A DNA stretch of 64,000 bases from NCBI RefSeq assembly GCF_025766255.1, contig NW_026516671.1:310001-374000 (forward strand), read 5' to 3'. The notes under the pieces were generated by a model that was not told the origin of the DNA, searched no databases, and worked only from the letters and a program-made list of their open reading frames with translations. Below are positions 12,211 to 25,000 of the stretch, piece by piece. The stretch comes from Zychaea mexicana. Its lineage: Eukaryota > Mucoromycota > Mucoromycetes > Mucorales > Lichtheimiaceae. The translations under genes and the position numbers were made by a program. How positions within the stretch are numbered: position 1 is the stretch's first letter; the number at the start of each line of letters is the position of its first letter.

Positions 12211-14128
12211 ATTATGAGTAGCTGCAACATTAGCGGCAGCGGTGGGCGGAACACTAGCAGGAGGCTCTTCAGTTGAGGGCGTGTCGAAATCCCACTGCTC
12301 TGTAGACTCAAAGGTAATAGCCTTTTGTGGCACCCTTTTGTGGGGCCGCTGGTCCAGGGGAGGAACATGGGCCAAAACCGACTTTACAAGATATTCCTTC
12401 TTTTTCGCCTGTTTGAAGAATGTGTGATGCAGTAGCTTTTCTGCTGTCGGTCTGTTTCAATTTCCGTAAAAGTAATAGTAGTAGATGTAGTCATAGGCAG
12501 TTAATATAAAGTCGTCACTTGATAGTTAGAAAAAACCATGGCAACACAGGGCAAACATGTAAAATTGTATGTAATAAGGTTTCAAAAGTACCTTTTCTGG
12601 GGATCTTTTTGAAGACAGCAGTCAATCATATCCTTGAACGCTCTTGAGTATTTGTGCACGGTCGACTCCCGATCTAAGGTCGGGGGATCGTTGGACAAGG
12701 TCAGCATGAGGACCTGGTGACAATACACACAACGCAGTTATATCCGAGCCAAGGAGGAAAAAGAGAAAAAATGAATCAGCTTATACCACTACTACTACCA
12801 CTACTACTACTACTACTACCACCCTCAAATCTCAAACAAACACACACAAATACACGTACCTTCATGGGAGGAAATTTGGCAAACGGGGCATGGCCCTTAG
12901 CCAACTCGAGAGCAGTAATACCGAAACTCCAAATATCGGCCTTGTAATCATACCCGGCTTGTTCCATTACCTCGGGCGCCATCCAACATGGCTAAACAAG
13001 ATGTTTGTGTATGTGTGTGTGTGTGAGAAAAGTGGTTCACCGCAGAAATATAACGTCATTCTCCTGTTCACACAACACCCTAGAAACACCACACATTCTC
13101 TCCCCGAAAGCAAACTATTATTACCGTTCCCACAAACGTCTTTCGGACATCGCCATTCTCGGCCAATGAACTGGACACTCCAAAATCGGCAAGCAAGACA
13201 CCGCCATGGTCATCCATCAATAGATTTCCCGCCTTTACATCACGATGAATGTGACCATTCTTGTGCAGATACACAAGTCCTTCCAGTGCTTGCCTGAGGA
13301 TCGTAGCAATCGTCACTTCTTCAAACCCATGTTGGAACCCTGTCTTGATAATGTCCAAGCAGGAACCTACATATGTCACCCCCCCTAACAGTTCAGTTTC
13401 CATCTGGTACCCAATCCAACAAAACACAATCTTCCCTTCTAGATAAATGAGATAGAAAGAAAAAAGAAAGAAAGAAAAACGTTACCGGCAGATAAATAAG
13501 GTGTGACAATGTACAATTTGGATCCATTCACAAAAGAGCCATAGACGCGTAGGACATTTGGATGTTTGGACAAAGCCATCAGGGCCGTTTCTCTCCTGAG
13601 CTCGTCAATCTGGTTCCGCTCAAACATGTCCAGATCAATCATTTTCAGCGCGACTTTTCGCTTGGTAGGCTTGTATACGGCGCCGTACACCACTGCCGAA
13701 GAGCCATAGCCAATAGGTGACTTGAGTTCAAAGTCGTCGAGTCGATTCGCCCAGTTGGTGTCTGTTGTTGCAGAGTGGAATGAGGATGCCAGCGACACAC
13801 TCGACACATTGGGATGGGCAGAATGTAACAGTGAGGTTGAATCAGCACTGTTACTATTATTATTATTATTATTAGTATTATTATAGTCTTGGGATGATCT
13901 GGATGGTGGAGACGCAGCTTCAGAGAATCGACGAGCCATGTTGCTGGAAAGAGGTGGGGGACTGCTGTGACGATGGTTAGACGAAGATGTTCTCATGAGA
14001 CTGCCAGATCGAGGACGAGCACGGTCAAAGGAGGAAGAAGAAATGCTGCTGTTGTTGCTGTTGCTGTTGCTGTTGTTGTTGGTAGACCCCTTCAGGAACG
14101 AAGGCGGCGATAAAGGGGCTTGCGACAT
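11004..14128 (-). CDS. Ste20-type kinase A, OSR1/SPAK (Fray) class, with RFxV-motif tail
   Basis: Ser/Thr kinase of the GCK-VI class, known in animals as stress and ion-transport kinases acting below WNK. Six exons on the minus strand (14128-13486, 13366-13125, 12991-12860, 12713-12592, 12451-11958, 11881-11004) give 836 residues. Residues 1-130 are Ser/Asn-rich. The catalytic domain follows: glycine loop IGYGSSAVV (about 139), VALKMID with Lys162, HRDVKAGN with Asp257, DFG at about 275. The T-loop [19 protein letters not shown] is nearly identical to OSR1, and [15 protein letters not shown] follows. After the kinase domain, [19 protein letters not shown] resembles the OSR1 PF1 segment. The tail is rich in Gln, Ser and Thr with four R-F-x-[V/I/L] motifs (about 12046-12071, 11861-11881, 11697-11720, 11515-11540). 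It ends in a charged coiled-coil ([20 protein letters not shown]). No CCT domain was recognised. Paralogous to and downstream of kinase B. Confidence 0.9.
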
Positions 14129-14516
14129 CGAATACGTTAGACTGTAGTGAGTAGTTGTTGTTCTGCTGCTGCTGCTGCTGCTGCTTCTGCTGCCGTCTAG
14201 TAGTTGTTGTATCTTGTTCGTATAGACTGGTCGTATTCATCCGAAAACAGAACAAAGAAAGGGTTGGGGGGGGGGATGGCCGTTATTTTATCTTCTTTTT
14301 TTTCTTTCTTTCGTGTTTGTTATATGATCGCTCTTTTTCTAGTTTCTTTCGGCACTCAAGGGGGCTGTTTTGTCTATGTCCTTTTTTGTTGTTGTTTTGA
14401 GAGCGGAAAAGAAGTGAGAGAGAAAGAGTGAGTGAGAGGAAAAGAAAGAAGAAAGAAAGTGTGTGTGTGAGATTAAAAGAAAGTATAAGAATAGTAATAA
14501 TACGACAGACCGTGTC

Positions 14517-14552
<36 letters not shown>

Positions 14553-14607
14553 CACCAAAGAAAAAAAATTCGATCTCCACGTTTCAGAAAAAAAAAAAAA
14601 AGTGCGG
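14129..14607. other. Region between the tandem kinases with microsatellites
   Basis: Should hold the kinase A promoter and kinase B 3' end. It contains GAGA-type tracts and a pure (TC)n run at 14522-14548. No independent gene is seen. Confidence 0.5.
14522..14548. repeat. (TC)n microsatellite
   Basis: An uninterrupted run of about 13 TC units in the kinase intergenic region. On the minus strand it is a GA run. Confidence 0.9.
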
Positions 14608-17600
14608 TTATGTTTTATTAGCACTGCCACCAGCAGCACTGCTACTACTACTACTACCACCGCTGCTACTGGTACGAATATTTTCAATTTCCCTTCGGAG
14701 TGCCTCGTTTTCCCGTTGTAAAGATTGATTTTCCCGCATCGATGCCTGCAGCTGTGTCTCCAACGTATCCTAAAACAACAACAATTAATATTTTAGCCAT
14801 GTTTTGCAGCATTGTTTTCCCATATTAAAAATGTACAAAATAGCCCATTTTCCCTTACCACTGTAGATAAAAGTTCGTCCATATTACTATTGGGTCTAAA
14901 ATACCAACCGGGAATCATCATCATCAGCATCAATCATCATCTCAAAAAGATATTACCATTGCACGACGCGCCTTCCCCCTCTGATTTCTGTGTGTGTGTA
15001 CCCGGACTCATCTCTCTCCACGACGCACCGAGCAAATAAACTTACCTTTCCTGTGTATCGGATGATCCGGACTTCTTTATTATTGATGATGATAATGATG
15101 ATGATGCTGTTGTTGTTGATGATGTGGTTGATTTGAGTATGCCGGAGAGTTCTTGCAATAGATTTCGTTGCGTTTCGTTCACTTTGATGAGTTCCTCCAT
15201 ATGTGTTTGAAACGTGGGCAACGCTTGATCTGAGCCGAGTCGCAATAACTGGCCGCGCGATAACGATGACGAAGGCGATGTGCTTGACGATGATGAGTAT
15301 TCGTACGGATGCAGCACTGTACAGAAAAATTTAGATCAATAGAGTGGCCCCACATTGCTTAAGAGTACTAAAGACAGTATTACCATCTGATTTCTCGTTA
15401 TTGTTGCTAGCACCACTGCCACCACCAGCACCACTAGGTCGACCCGATTCAGACGATAGCTCGAATCGGCCAACTTTTCTGCTGTGATCGTCTTTGGTAT
15501 CTGTTAAAGGTTGGTATCTTGCCGGCAGCCGCGAGTGGGATGATCCGTCTCGTGTTAAAGCATGGCCATTCACCGACGACAATGAATTATCACGCGATAA
15601 CGACAGGTTATTTACTGCGGCAACAGCAGAGAGTTGTGGCGACGCCGATGAGGATGTCGTGCTTGTTGTTGTTGCCTGATGATGATCGCCATGGTGCACC
15701 TCAAACCGGGATTTACGATCTAGCGTGCCTGCTATATTATCATGGCTAGCTGATTTAGAAATCGGCTTGTCAGATGATGTTGATGATGCAGTCGAGTCTG
15801 CTGTCTGTAACTGTTGTTGTTGTTGATGTGGTTTATCTTGCTGCTGCTGCTGCTGTTGTTGCTGTTGCTCGGATTGCTTATTGACGCTGAAGCGGCCTTT
15901 CTTAACACCTTCATCGGAACTGTTGTCTGTTAAAGGCGCCAACATCGGACTATTGTTCGTTTCTGAAACGCTGGCCTGACGTGAGCATGGGATTGAAAGA
16001 TCGCCGGTTGCTCCTCCTCCTCCTCCTGCGGGCATCGAGGGGACTTGTTCGCGCGAAGTTTCTTCCACAACAAACCGAGACTTTTTGGTAGGTGCCACAA
16101 CTTCTGCTTGAACAGACGCTGCATAGGGTTGAGGCGGATTTTTCACGACAACATCTCCAAACGAAATATGCCGTCTTCCGCCTTGCACCTGTTGTTGTTG
16201 TTGTTGTTGTTGACTAGTAGATTGTTGCTGCTGCTGCTGCTGCTGTTGTTGTTGCTTGTCTTTCGATTCTTCTTCAACGTCATCGTCTTGAAAATCCCAC
16301 TCATCAGTCTTTGTGATCGAGATCTGGCGTTGAGGAATCTTCTTGTGTGGACGCTGTTCAAGGGCTGGCAAGTCCGTCAATAATGTTTTAACAAGATAGT
16401 CACGTCGCTTCGCCTGCTTAAAGAACTGATGCTGCAATAACTTTTCTGCCGTAGGTCTGATTATACAAAAAAAACATTAGATTAGATCAGTATATCACAC
16501 ACACACACACACACACAAGTAACCTCGTTTCATTACTTACCGTTTTGAAGGATCCTTGTTGAGACACAGATCAATCATGTCCTTAAAGACACGTGAGTAT
16601 TTGTGTTTTGTGGTTTCCCGCACTAACGTAGGTGGATCACTGGACAGCGTCATCATCAGCACCTGTTATACATAAACGCAAAGGTACACACACAACAGAT
16701 GCAGTAGTATGTAGAAAATGCAATGGATCCCGTGAGTATAAATAAACAAGAGATGACCATTGTTCCGTTCCGTTCCTTTTCATTCTTACCTTGAGAGGAG
16801 GCAGCTTTGCAAAAGGAGCATGGCCAGTAGCCAGTTCGATAGCAGTGATACCGAAACTCCAGATATCGGCCTTGTAGTCATAGCCGGCTTGTTCCATGAC
16901 TTCGGGTGCCATCCAACAGGGCTTAAGAGGAAGGACAAGATGATACAAGTTAGCATTATCATCATATTGTGTGTATGCGACAATGTTAATATCAAGACTA
17001 ATAAGACTAATAATAATTTTTTCTGCAAAAGTAAAAAAAGCACCACGTGGTATGTGCAGACTCTCCTCCCCTCCCCTCCTCCGCACACACACATAACAAT
17101 CACAGTCCCCAGCGTTTACGAAATAAACTTACCGTGCCTACAAATGTCTTTCGCACGCCTCGATCACCCGTATCCATCAACGAGCTCGACACGCCAAAAT
17201 CGGCCAAGAGGACTGTGCCATCCTCGTCCATCAACAGGTTACCGGCCTTGACATCGCGATGGATATGTCCGTTCTTGTGCAAATAAGCCAGTGCCTCCAG
17301 CGCCTGTTTCAGGATCGTGGCAATGCTGAGTTCGTCCAATCCTTCACGGAAATTGGTCTTCATGATATCCAAGCATGACCCTACTCGTTTTTTGAGAGTT
17401 AGTTTGTTATGTAGTGCACATACATCTTTTGGGTGACAAAAGCAAAAGCACTTTTTTTTTACCTCCTGCAAGATACGGAGTGACAATGTATAATTTTGAT
17501 CCGTGTACGAATGAGCCCAGGACGCGCAACACGTTTGGATGTTTGGATAAGGCCATCAAGGTGGTTTCGCGCTATTTAGAAAATTTGCATTTGTTACCAC

Positions 17601-18236
17601 TTGCTGTTACTCCCCCTAATAAAATGGATGGAAAGAAAGGGAGAGGGAGAGAAAGAGTATATAATAGATAGTTACTCGAAGTTCATCGATTTGATTTCGT
17701 TCAAACATATCCAAATCAATCATCTTGAGAGCCACACGATGATTCAATGGCGTATAGATAGCGCTGTACACGACTGCTGACGAACCATAGCCTACAAGTG
17801 GTGGTAGTTTTTATATATATCGTCACCAGTGTGTAATATGTTTTTATGAGTGAGCCAAACATTAATGACGAAACAGAAGAGAAAAAGAAAAAAAGACAGT
17901 ACCGATGGCTCCCTTGATGACAAAGTCATCAATGCTTTGAATGACAACCTGCGAATCTGTCGCCGAGGGGATCGGCGAAGCAGGCGTCGATTGATCTTGA
18001 TGCTGCACGGTCGTTGATATTTTAAGACTGTTGAAGATATCGGCTGCGCTTCCGATCGACCGCTTTTGTTGCGAGGAAGAGTGATGGAAGCTCGAAGAAC
18101 GGGAGACGTTGTTCGTGTGTTGTTCGTTATTGCTGTTGTTGTAGTTATTGTTACTACTACTACTATTACTACTGTTGCTGTTGAGCGTTACTACCACAGG
18201 TGCATCCGAGGATTCACTGCTTTCGGTGGTTAGCAT
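14608..18236 (-). CDS. Ste20-type kinase B, OSR1/SPAK (Fray) class, with RFxV-motif tail
   Basis: Paralogue of kinase A. Ten exons (18236-17903, 17791-17676, 17571-17463, 17380-17133, 16921-16790, 16662-16541, 16456-15384, 15316-15046, 14895-14859, 14769-14608) keep one frame of 867 residues. An N-terminal Ser/Asn region (about 100 residues) precedes [74 protein letters not shown] and RPTAEKLL. The PF1-like segment reads [21 protein letters not shown] and is followed by an acidic run, closer to OSR1 than in kinase A. The tail carries poly-Gln, the block [17 protein letters not shown] shared with A, and four RFxV-type motifs ([28 protein letters not shown]). A C-terminal coiled coil includes [20 protein letters not shown]. 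Several introns sit at the same codons as in A; B has two extra in the N-lobe. Catalytic residues are intact. Confidence 0.9.
16497..16517. repeat. (CA)n microsatellite in a kinase B intron
   Basis: A run of about ten CA units within the intron between exons 6 and 7 of kinase B. Confidence 0.85.
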
Positions 18237-19019
18237 TTAACGAAATGCCCTTTTTCGTTTCTTATTATCGTAGATTTCAAAAGAGAAAGAGAGAGAAAGA
18301 GAGAGGAAGAGAGGGGTGGATAGAGAATAGTAAAAGTATTAGTGGTTTATTAGCGGTGTGCGTGTGAGAGTAAGTAAGTGAGTGAGTGAGTGAGTGAGTG
18401 AGAGACGAAAAAATAAAATAAAATAAAAATTCCAGCTATTATTTCTTCTGTATGACACGCGCGCCTAATGCTTACTAGTATAACACTCTGACCTATACCA
18501 CCCTGACCCCCCTCCCTCACCCATCCTTTGGGCATGGCCTCACTTTTGACAAACCACTGCACTATTAGCAGAGCGTTGTGTGTTTGTTTCAGCTATTTTC
18601 TTGACGAGTTCACTTGACACCCTTGTCTTCACTCTTGCTTTCCGGCTAAATGTTTTAGGCAGCAACAATAAATTGCATGCAGGAGTAACTTTCGTTGGTA
18701 TAAAAACATTGGGAAAGACTTTTTTTTTCTTTTTTGCTTGATGGGGTGGTGGTGGTGGTAGTGGTGGTGGTAGTGGTGGTTATTGCCAGTGTTTGTGGTT
18801 TGTGTGTGCGTGATAGAAATGCTATTGTGAGTGACTAAGTGGAGTGATGTGATGTGGTTGCTTGTTGCGGGTTGGAAGACAGGGATCAAGTGAGAGAAAG
18901 AGATAGGAAATCATGGTTAATAGTATAGAGTAGTTTAAGAATAATGGAATAAGAGGGTATGGTTTGTGTGTGTGTGCGTGTGTTCTTTGTTTTTTCTTTT
19001 TAGATGAGCTTGCTTAGGG
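18237..19019. other. Intergenic region with simple repeats
   Basis: Lies between kinase B (promoter side) and the 3' end of the adenylyl cyclase. It holds GAGA tracts near 18280-18310, a GTGA run at about 18371-18402 and a GGT/AGT run at about 18744-18780. No gene is seen. Confidence 0.5.
18744..18780. repeat. (GGT)n/(AGT)n trinucleotide repeat
   Basis: Imperfect trinucleotide run in non-coding DNA between kinase B and the adenylyl cyclase gene. Confidence 0.8.
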
Positions 19020-22000
19020 TTAGAGTTGTTGTTGTTGTTGTGAAGAAGGGGGAGAAGTGGCCAGACCAGCAGGCGACTCGGTCAATCCAGCTACGTCGGA
19101 ATACATTTGTAACGCTCGCAAAATATGCATCGAGTCCACCTCAATTACCTCGCCGAGCTTCTCCAGCACGTTTGCGAAATGTCCGACCTTGTGCAAGTAG
19201 AGCGTCGACACCGCATTCTATAATTATAACGGATCAGCAAGACAGACAGCTTTATAAATAACTCTATCATTACTAGCACATGCTTAAGAACTAACCTCGA
19301 CCCGCGTAACAAAATTTTCCATCAACGTCATGAGTTCTTCGTCGCCTGCATCATACATGATATGTCGCTCAATCATCTTGCTCATCGTCGTGCTTTTGTT
19401 CGTTGGTCCTTGCTTGCTGCCTGTCGTCAGCCGTTCCAACCGGATCGCCAGACTGTTCAGTGCACAGACAAGGTTGGGGTCGATCGCTCGGTTACTGATC
19501 AGACTCGAGCTGCTCTTTGGCTTGAACGACATGGTCGATGGTCGCGGCGGTAACCGTTTCGCAAAACTGTCCTCGACGACCCTGACAGCCGGATCAACTG
19601 GCTCAATTTCATCCACAACATCGTCGTCGTCTTCCTCTTCTTCTTCTTCTTCGGTTGGTTGGGGTGATGTGGTCCGTGACGTTTCTGCTGTACCAAGAAG
19701 ACGTGGTGATGCAGATGGTGATTTAGCTCGCGTGCTAGCTGCAGCAGGTGTGGTCGTGCCCGTTGTGGCTGGTGTTGCAGCAGCAGGCGTCGTGGCATTG
19801 GTAGTGGCGCCTTCTTCAAGCATGGCGTTCTGCTCTTCCAGTTCCATACGGCCGGCAAGCTGCTTTGGATAGACCAAGCTCAACATTTCTGGCGTTTCCA
19901 GACCCTTCAAACGACGTACGCCCAATTCCATCACATGGAAACCCAAGCGTTTGAGCTGCTGGATATCGCGACTGATCAAATAGTTGTTGGCCGACGTAGG
20001 CATGTCGTCCATCCCAAGCGTATTGTCGTCCAGGACACCGGGGAAGTTGCGTAGCGCGGCGACAACATCGGACGACGCGCAGATCTGGCCACCGTCGGCT
20101 GCGTTACAGATACGGCTTGCCTTGTTCACGACAGGACCGAAATAGTCCATACGGCTCGTGATTGGGTTGCGTTCAAACACAGGCGTGCCCCAGTGGACAC
20201 CCATGCGCACAGACAGACCGCGGTAGATCATCTGGCCTGTTTCCTGGTCTGTGATTTCACGTCCTTCCGCGGTGCTGAGAATACCTGCTGGCCAATCCGC
20301 ATCCAAGAGCTGCAGCTGCACGGTGAAACACCACAGTAACGCTGACGTGATGTTTTGGAAACACACCATGAAGGCATCACCTTCAGTTTTTACTTCGTAA
20401 CCACCGACACTACGCAGCGTTCGTCGCATGACTGCATCATGGATCTTGATCGCGGACCGCATGTTTTCCGGCTGCGTCTCCCAGAGCAATGTGGAGCTCT
20501 TGATATCCGTAAACACCAGTGCGACCTGGTTGATGGGCGGCGGGACCTCACGATCCAGCCGTGCCAGAGTCGAGTCGCCAGGCCCTTCCTTGCCTCTTCG
20601 CCTATAATTGCCGACGAGCGGTAGACCGGCGGGTCCAAGTGAAACATCGTCCAACAAAATCCCTGCTGCATCCGCACCCGCAGCGCCACGACCAGGACCT
20701 CGCAAGTACCGGAACCGCTTATCGCGCTTGTCAAACAGATCGCCAACACCAATGACCATGACCATCAAATCCTTTTCGGCACCATACGTGATGGCAAAAT
20801 CACGCAGCTTTTGAGCAGCGGCCATCAAATCATCCTTTTCCGTTCGTGCCACATCCACCGCCGTCTGGTAATTCATGCGTTCCCACAGCCCGCGCGACGC
20901 CATGATCACAAACTCGTCATTCTCAGTCAGTTCGATCGTCGCCACATACGGGTTGGCATTCACCACTGGGATCAGATCAAAGTAACCAAACCCACGTGAT
21001 ACCTTGAGCTCACCATTCAGCTTGCCGGTGTTGGACACGAAACCGCCTGCGGCCCGTATACGCGAAATTTCGCTTGGATTCAGTGAGATATGCTTGTGTG
21101 TGATTTCGTAGGCTTGGCCGTTGTTGCGTGAAATGACGGCCATGGCATCACCGACGTTGGCCACATAGAGCTTGGTGCCTGAGATATAGCACACCACCGC
21201 TGACGCACCCGAATCCTTTTCATCGCCAATCTGGCCGCCAAGTCCCTTTTCGAGCGACAGGAATGATCGACGCAGTGCGCTGACAACGGTGTCGTCTTCC
21301 TTGAGCTTACGCAGTTCGCTCATGACGTGGTATGTGAGGTGGTCGTTGAGGAATTTTGTGAGCTTGCAGCCTGTGCGTGTGCTCTTGCGCCCGTCAAATA
21401 GACCAAAAATACTCTCGTCGTCATTGTTGCGGAAGCGCGGCATGACCAAGTCCCATGTACCCAAGTGTTCGTTTGAACCGAGCCAGTCGGCAATCCCATA
21501 CGCCATGTTGTTGACTTCGGAAGGCGACGTCCGCACACGACGATCGGGCGACTCTTCGGGAACGGATACGCCTAGAATCGTGATATCCATCAAGCCCAAC
21601 ATGCGAAGTCGCGTAAGTGCACTAAAGTCGGCCAGATCCTTTTCTTTCGGCCCGTGCGCTTCTGGGTGCATCTTCTTGATCTCGAGACGCTTGTTGCCGG
21701 ACAGATTCAAGAACTTTAAGCTCAAATTCCAATTCCTGTATGTATATATCAATGAGTTTAGAGGCAAATTGGTTTAGAGAGAAAAAGGGATAGAGAAACA
21801 CTTTACCAGTTCCAATCGTAGGGCCAATTGGCAATATTGTACTTTAGTACATTGTTGCCTACATCCAACACCAACAACTTGCGGAGTTTGCCGATTTCTG
21901 CAGGCAGTGTTTGGAGCTTGTTGCCGTTGACAGCCAGGACACGCAAATAGCTCAGCTTTTCAATATCGTCTGCCGGTAAAGAAGTCAGATGGTTGCCGGA

Positions 22001-25000
22001 CAGGTAGAGTTCGTAAAGATGCTGATGGCACAAGTGTTCCGGTGGGATTTCATCGAGATCGTTGAATGACAAGTTGAGCGTTCGCAGTTCGAGGAACAGC
22101 ATCAACGGCGACCAGATTTCGTTGGTCAAGCGGTTATCACCGAGGAACAAGCGACGAAGCGAAAGTGATAGCGGTGGTGGATGGTTGCGAGGGCTGGCAA
22201 AGAAGGATGGCGGATTAAAGTTTGGAGGCGATTGGAGCGTGCTTCCTGGACTGACGGCCATGTTGTTATTGTTGTTGTTGTTGTTGCTTTCGTCGGCGGC
22301 AATGGCATCTCTAAACGCGTTTGCTGCTGTACCCGGCACCATCCCCTGACCGGCATGTCCTCCCAGTGGACTTGGAAGAACACCGTCAGATGCATTAGCC
22401 ACGACCGAGGGCGGGACCACGGCATCGGCTTGTGGTGCCAACGGGAGATGCAGTGCGACACCTGGTGCAGAGAATGGTTTGGGGAACGTTTCGAGCAAGT
22501 TAGACGAGCAGTTGAGCGTCTGCAGCGACGCACAGAGCCAAATCTCCTTGGGCAGCATCTTTAGATTGTTCTTTTGGGCATCCAGCACCTTGAGTTCGCT
22601 AAGCTTGGAGATTTCAGACGGCAGACTATCCAAAAAGTTATTCTGGACCGACAGTCGAAGCAGCTTGCGAAGCGCGCCAATGCTGGTTGGAATTGAATTG
22701 AGCGTGTTACTGTCCAAGACCAGTTCTTCAAGCAATGGCGTGTACAGAAACACATCTTCAGGTAACGACGAAAGCATACAGCTGGACAAGTCGAGATCGG
22801 TCAGCATGGCGCCGTCATAACTCGTTGCTATGGGAGCCGGTATCCCAGTGACAACATTGCTAGATTGTTGTTGCTGTTGCTGCGAACCGCCCAAATTGAA
22901 CTGTGTGAGATGATTCTTGGTCATCTTGAGCTGCCGCAAACTTTTGAACTCACAGCCAACAATACTGACAGCATTGTACCCGACAAACAGAATCTCAAGT
23001 TTTGGCAGCTGCGAGAGCACGTCGAGCTCAGTGATCAAATTCTGTCGAATATCGAGTTCCTGCAGATTCTCCAGCTTTGCAAAACTGTCGGGTAAACTGC
23101 CGGAAAATCTGTTGGCGATTGCAAACAGACGCACCAGGTGTTTGAGGTTACCGATTTCGTCGGGGAAGGATTGGATCTTGTTGAAGCTAATGTCGAGGTA
23201 GGTGAGGCTGGTGATGTCGCAAATGACTTCGGGGAACGTCGTGAATGCATTGTTGGAGACAAACAGCATTGTCAAGTGTTTAATGGAGGCAAAGGATCGA
23301 GGAAGCTTTTCGAGTCGGTTGTTGTATACGCGCAACGTTTTCAGTCCGGCGAGTTCTTCGAATCGTGCGTGGTTCAGGTCGCGCAGCCGGTTGCCGGATA
23401 TGTTGAGGTGTTCGAGGCCACGGACAAAGCGGATGGATTGGGGTATTGCCACATAGTCATTGTTGGCCAGCCACAGTTGTTTCAGGTGGCGGCACATTTG
23501 GATAAAGTCAACGGGTATCTCCATTTGCAGGTTTTTCGACAGGTCGAGCGACACGATGCGCTGGGCGTATTTGTACAAGAAGATTGGGATTGTCGGGAGG
23601 TTTCGTGCTTGTAGATCAATATGCTGGTGTTCGCTGTAATCGGCATCTTCGTGTGTTATCGGCGCCATATTCTGGCCAAATACGTATCGCAGCAAGTATG
23701 AGTTGTCTTCGCGGCCGACGTCTTCAATGTTGTCCTGTTCGCTGTATCCCATCTGCTCGAGTAACGTCTTTTGTAACTGCAAAGGCAGTTCGTTTGGTTG
23801 GAGGATACGCTCTGCATAGTATCGAACATTAGGAACCCCAAACTAACGTTTGAAATCAGGAGTATAATAACGCATTTACCTGATTTGTTTCGTTTAATCA
23901 TCAAATTCAGTTTGCTCAAGTCAGGCATAAAGAACTTGCTTGCCAGTCTTTGCACGATATCCTTGGCTGTGGTTGACAGTGGGAGTTGTAGTGTGGCAAA
24001 CGTGCCATCGGGTCGGAAGATACGAATACAATACTAAATCTGGCTTGTTAGTTTGAACGTATTAGCCATTCTTAATAGTGCTTTGTCCCAAGCTACTTGC
24101 ATTTTTTCTTGGGAAATCGTATTTTTGGGGTTCCATAAGAGAGTATCCGTCGTATTCCGACGCTTCGTCGTCGATCAATGTTGCAGATTGTATGTCAGAT
24201 CCTGGTATGCTTTCAGCTGGTTGCACGGCCCAGCTGTCCGGTGGAGCCCATGGTTCTGCAGAATCCTGGTTCTAAAACCATACTTCATTACTACTACTAC
24301 TACTACTTTTACTACTACTATCACTACTACATGCTGCTACACCTGCCCCATTTCCTTTGTTGCTGTTTTTACCTGTATTGGGTTTAGTACCGGATGTGCA
24401 TAACCGTTGTTGCTGTTGTTGTTGCTGTTGCTGTTGCTGTTGCTGTTACTGTTATTGTGATTGTTGTTGTTGTTGTTGTTTTGTTGGTGTCCAGAATAAA
24501 AATCGGGATTTACAATGCCTTCCATACTGCCAAAGTTTTGGTCGACGAACACTAAACCCCCCATCCGCGGCATTATTGAGTACTTTTTTCACCACCGCCA
24601 CCCCACCCCGATGAAGCCAAAACACGAAATCCAAACTTACACTCCATGTTATCCTAATATTTGATGAAAAAAAAAGGATAGAGTTATTTGCCTGGGCGTC
24701 TGAAGCATGTATAATTACACTCCTCCCCCTCCCGTCCGCTCTTTACCTTGCTTCTGAATCCGCTATCCAGTCGCCCAGTACTCGAAAAGCTGCCTTCTGA
24801 TTTCTCACGATCCTTTCCTTTACGACTTGCATACGATCCAGCCGACTTTTTTCGGTCGCCATAAGCAGCCTGGACATTATAGTAACTGTTGTAAGGTGAC
24901 CGTTGTTGTTGTTGATTTGCAGAAGACATGGTGGTAGAGTCGTCCATGGACGACGCGTCTAATGGATGTGGCTGTTGCCGAAATTCGTACTCGTTGGATC

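Noticed and set aside
19330..19872. 180-residue plus-strand frame over the adenylyl cyclase
   Set aside because: Antisense shadow of the conserved cyclase C-terminal region with Ser/Val-rich simple composition.
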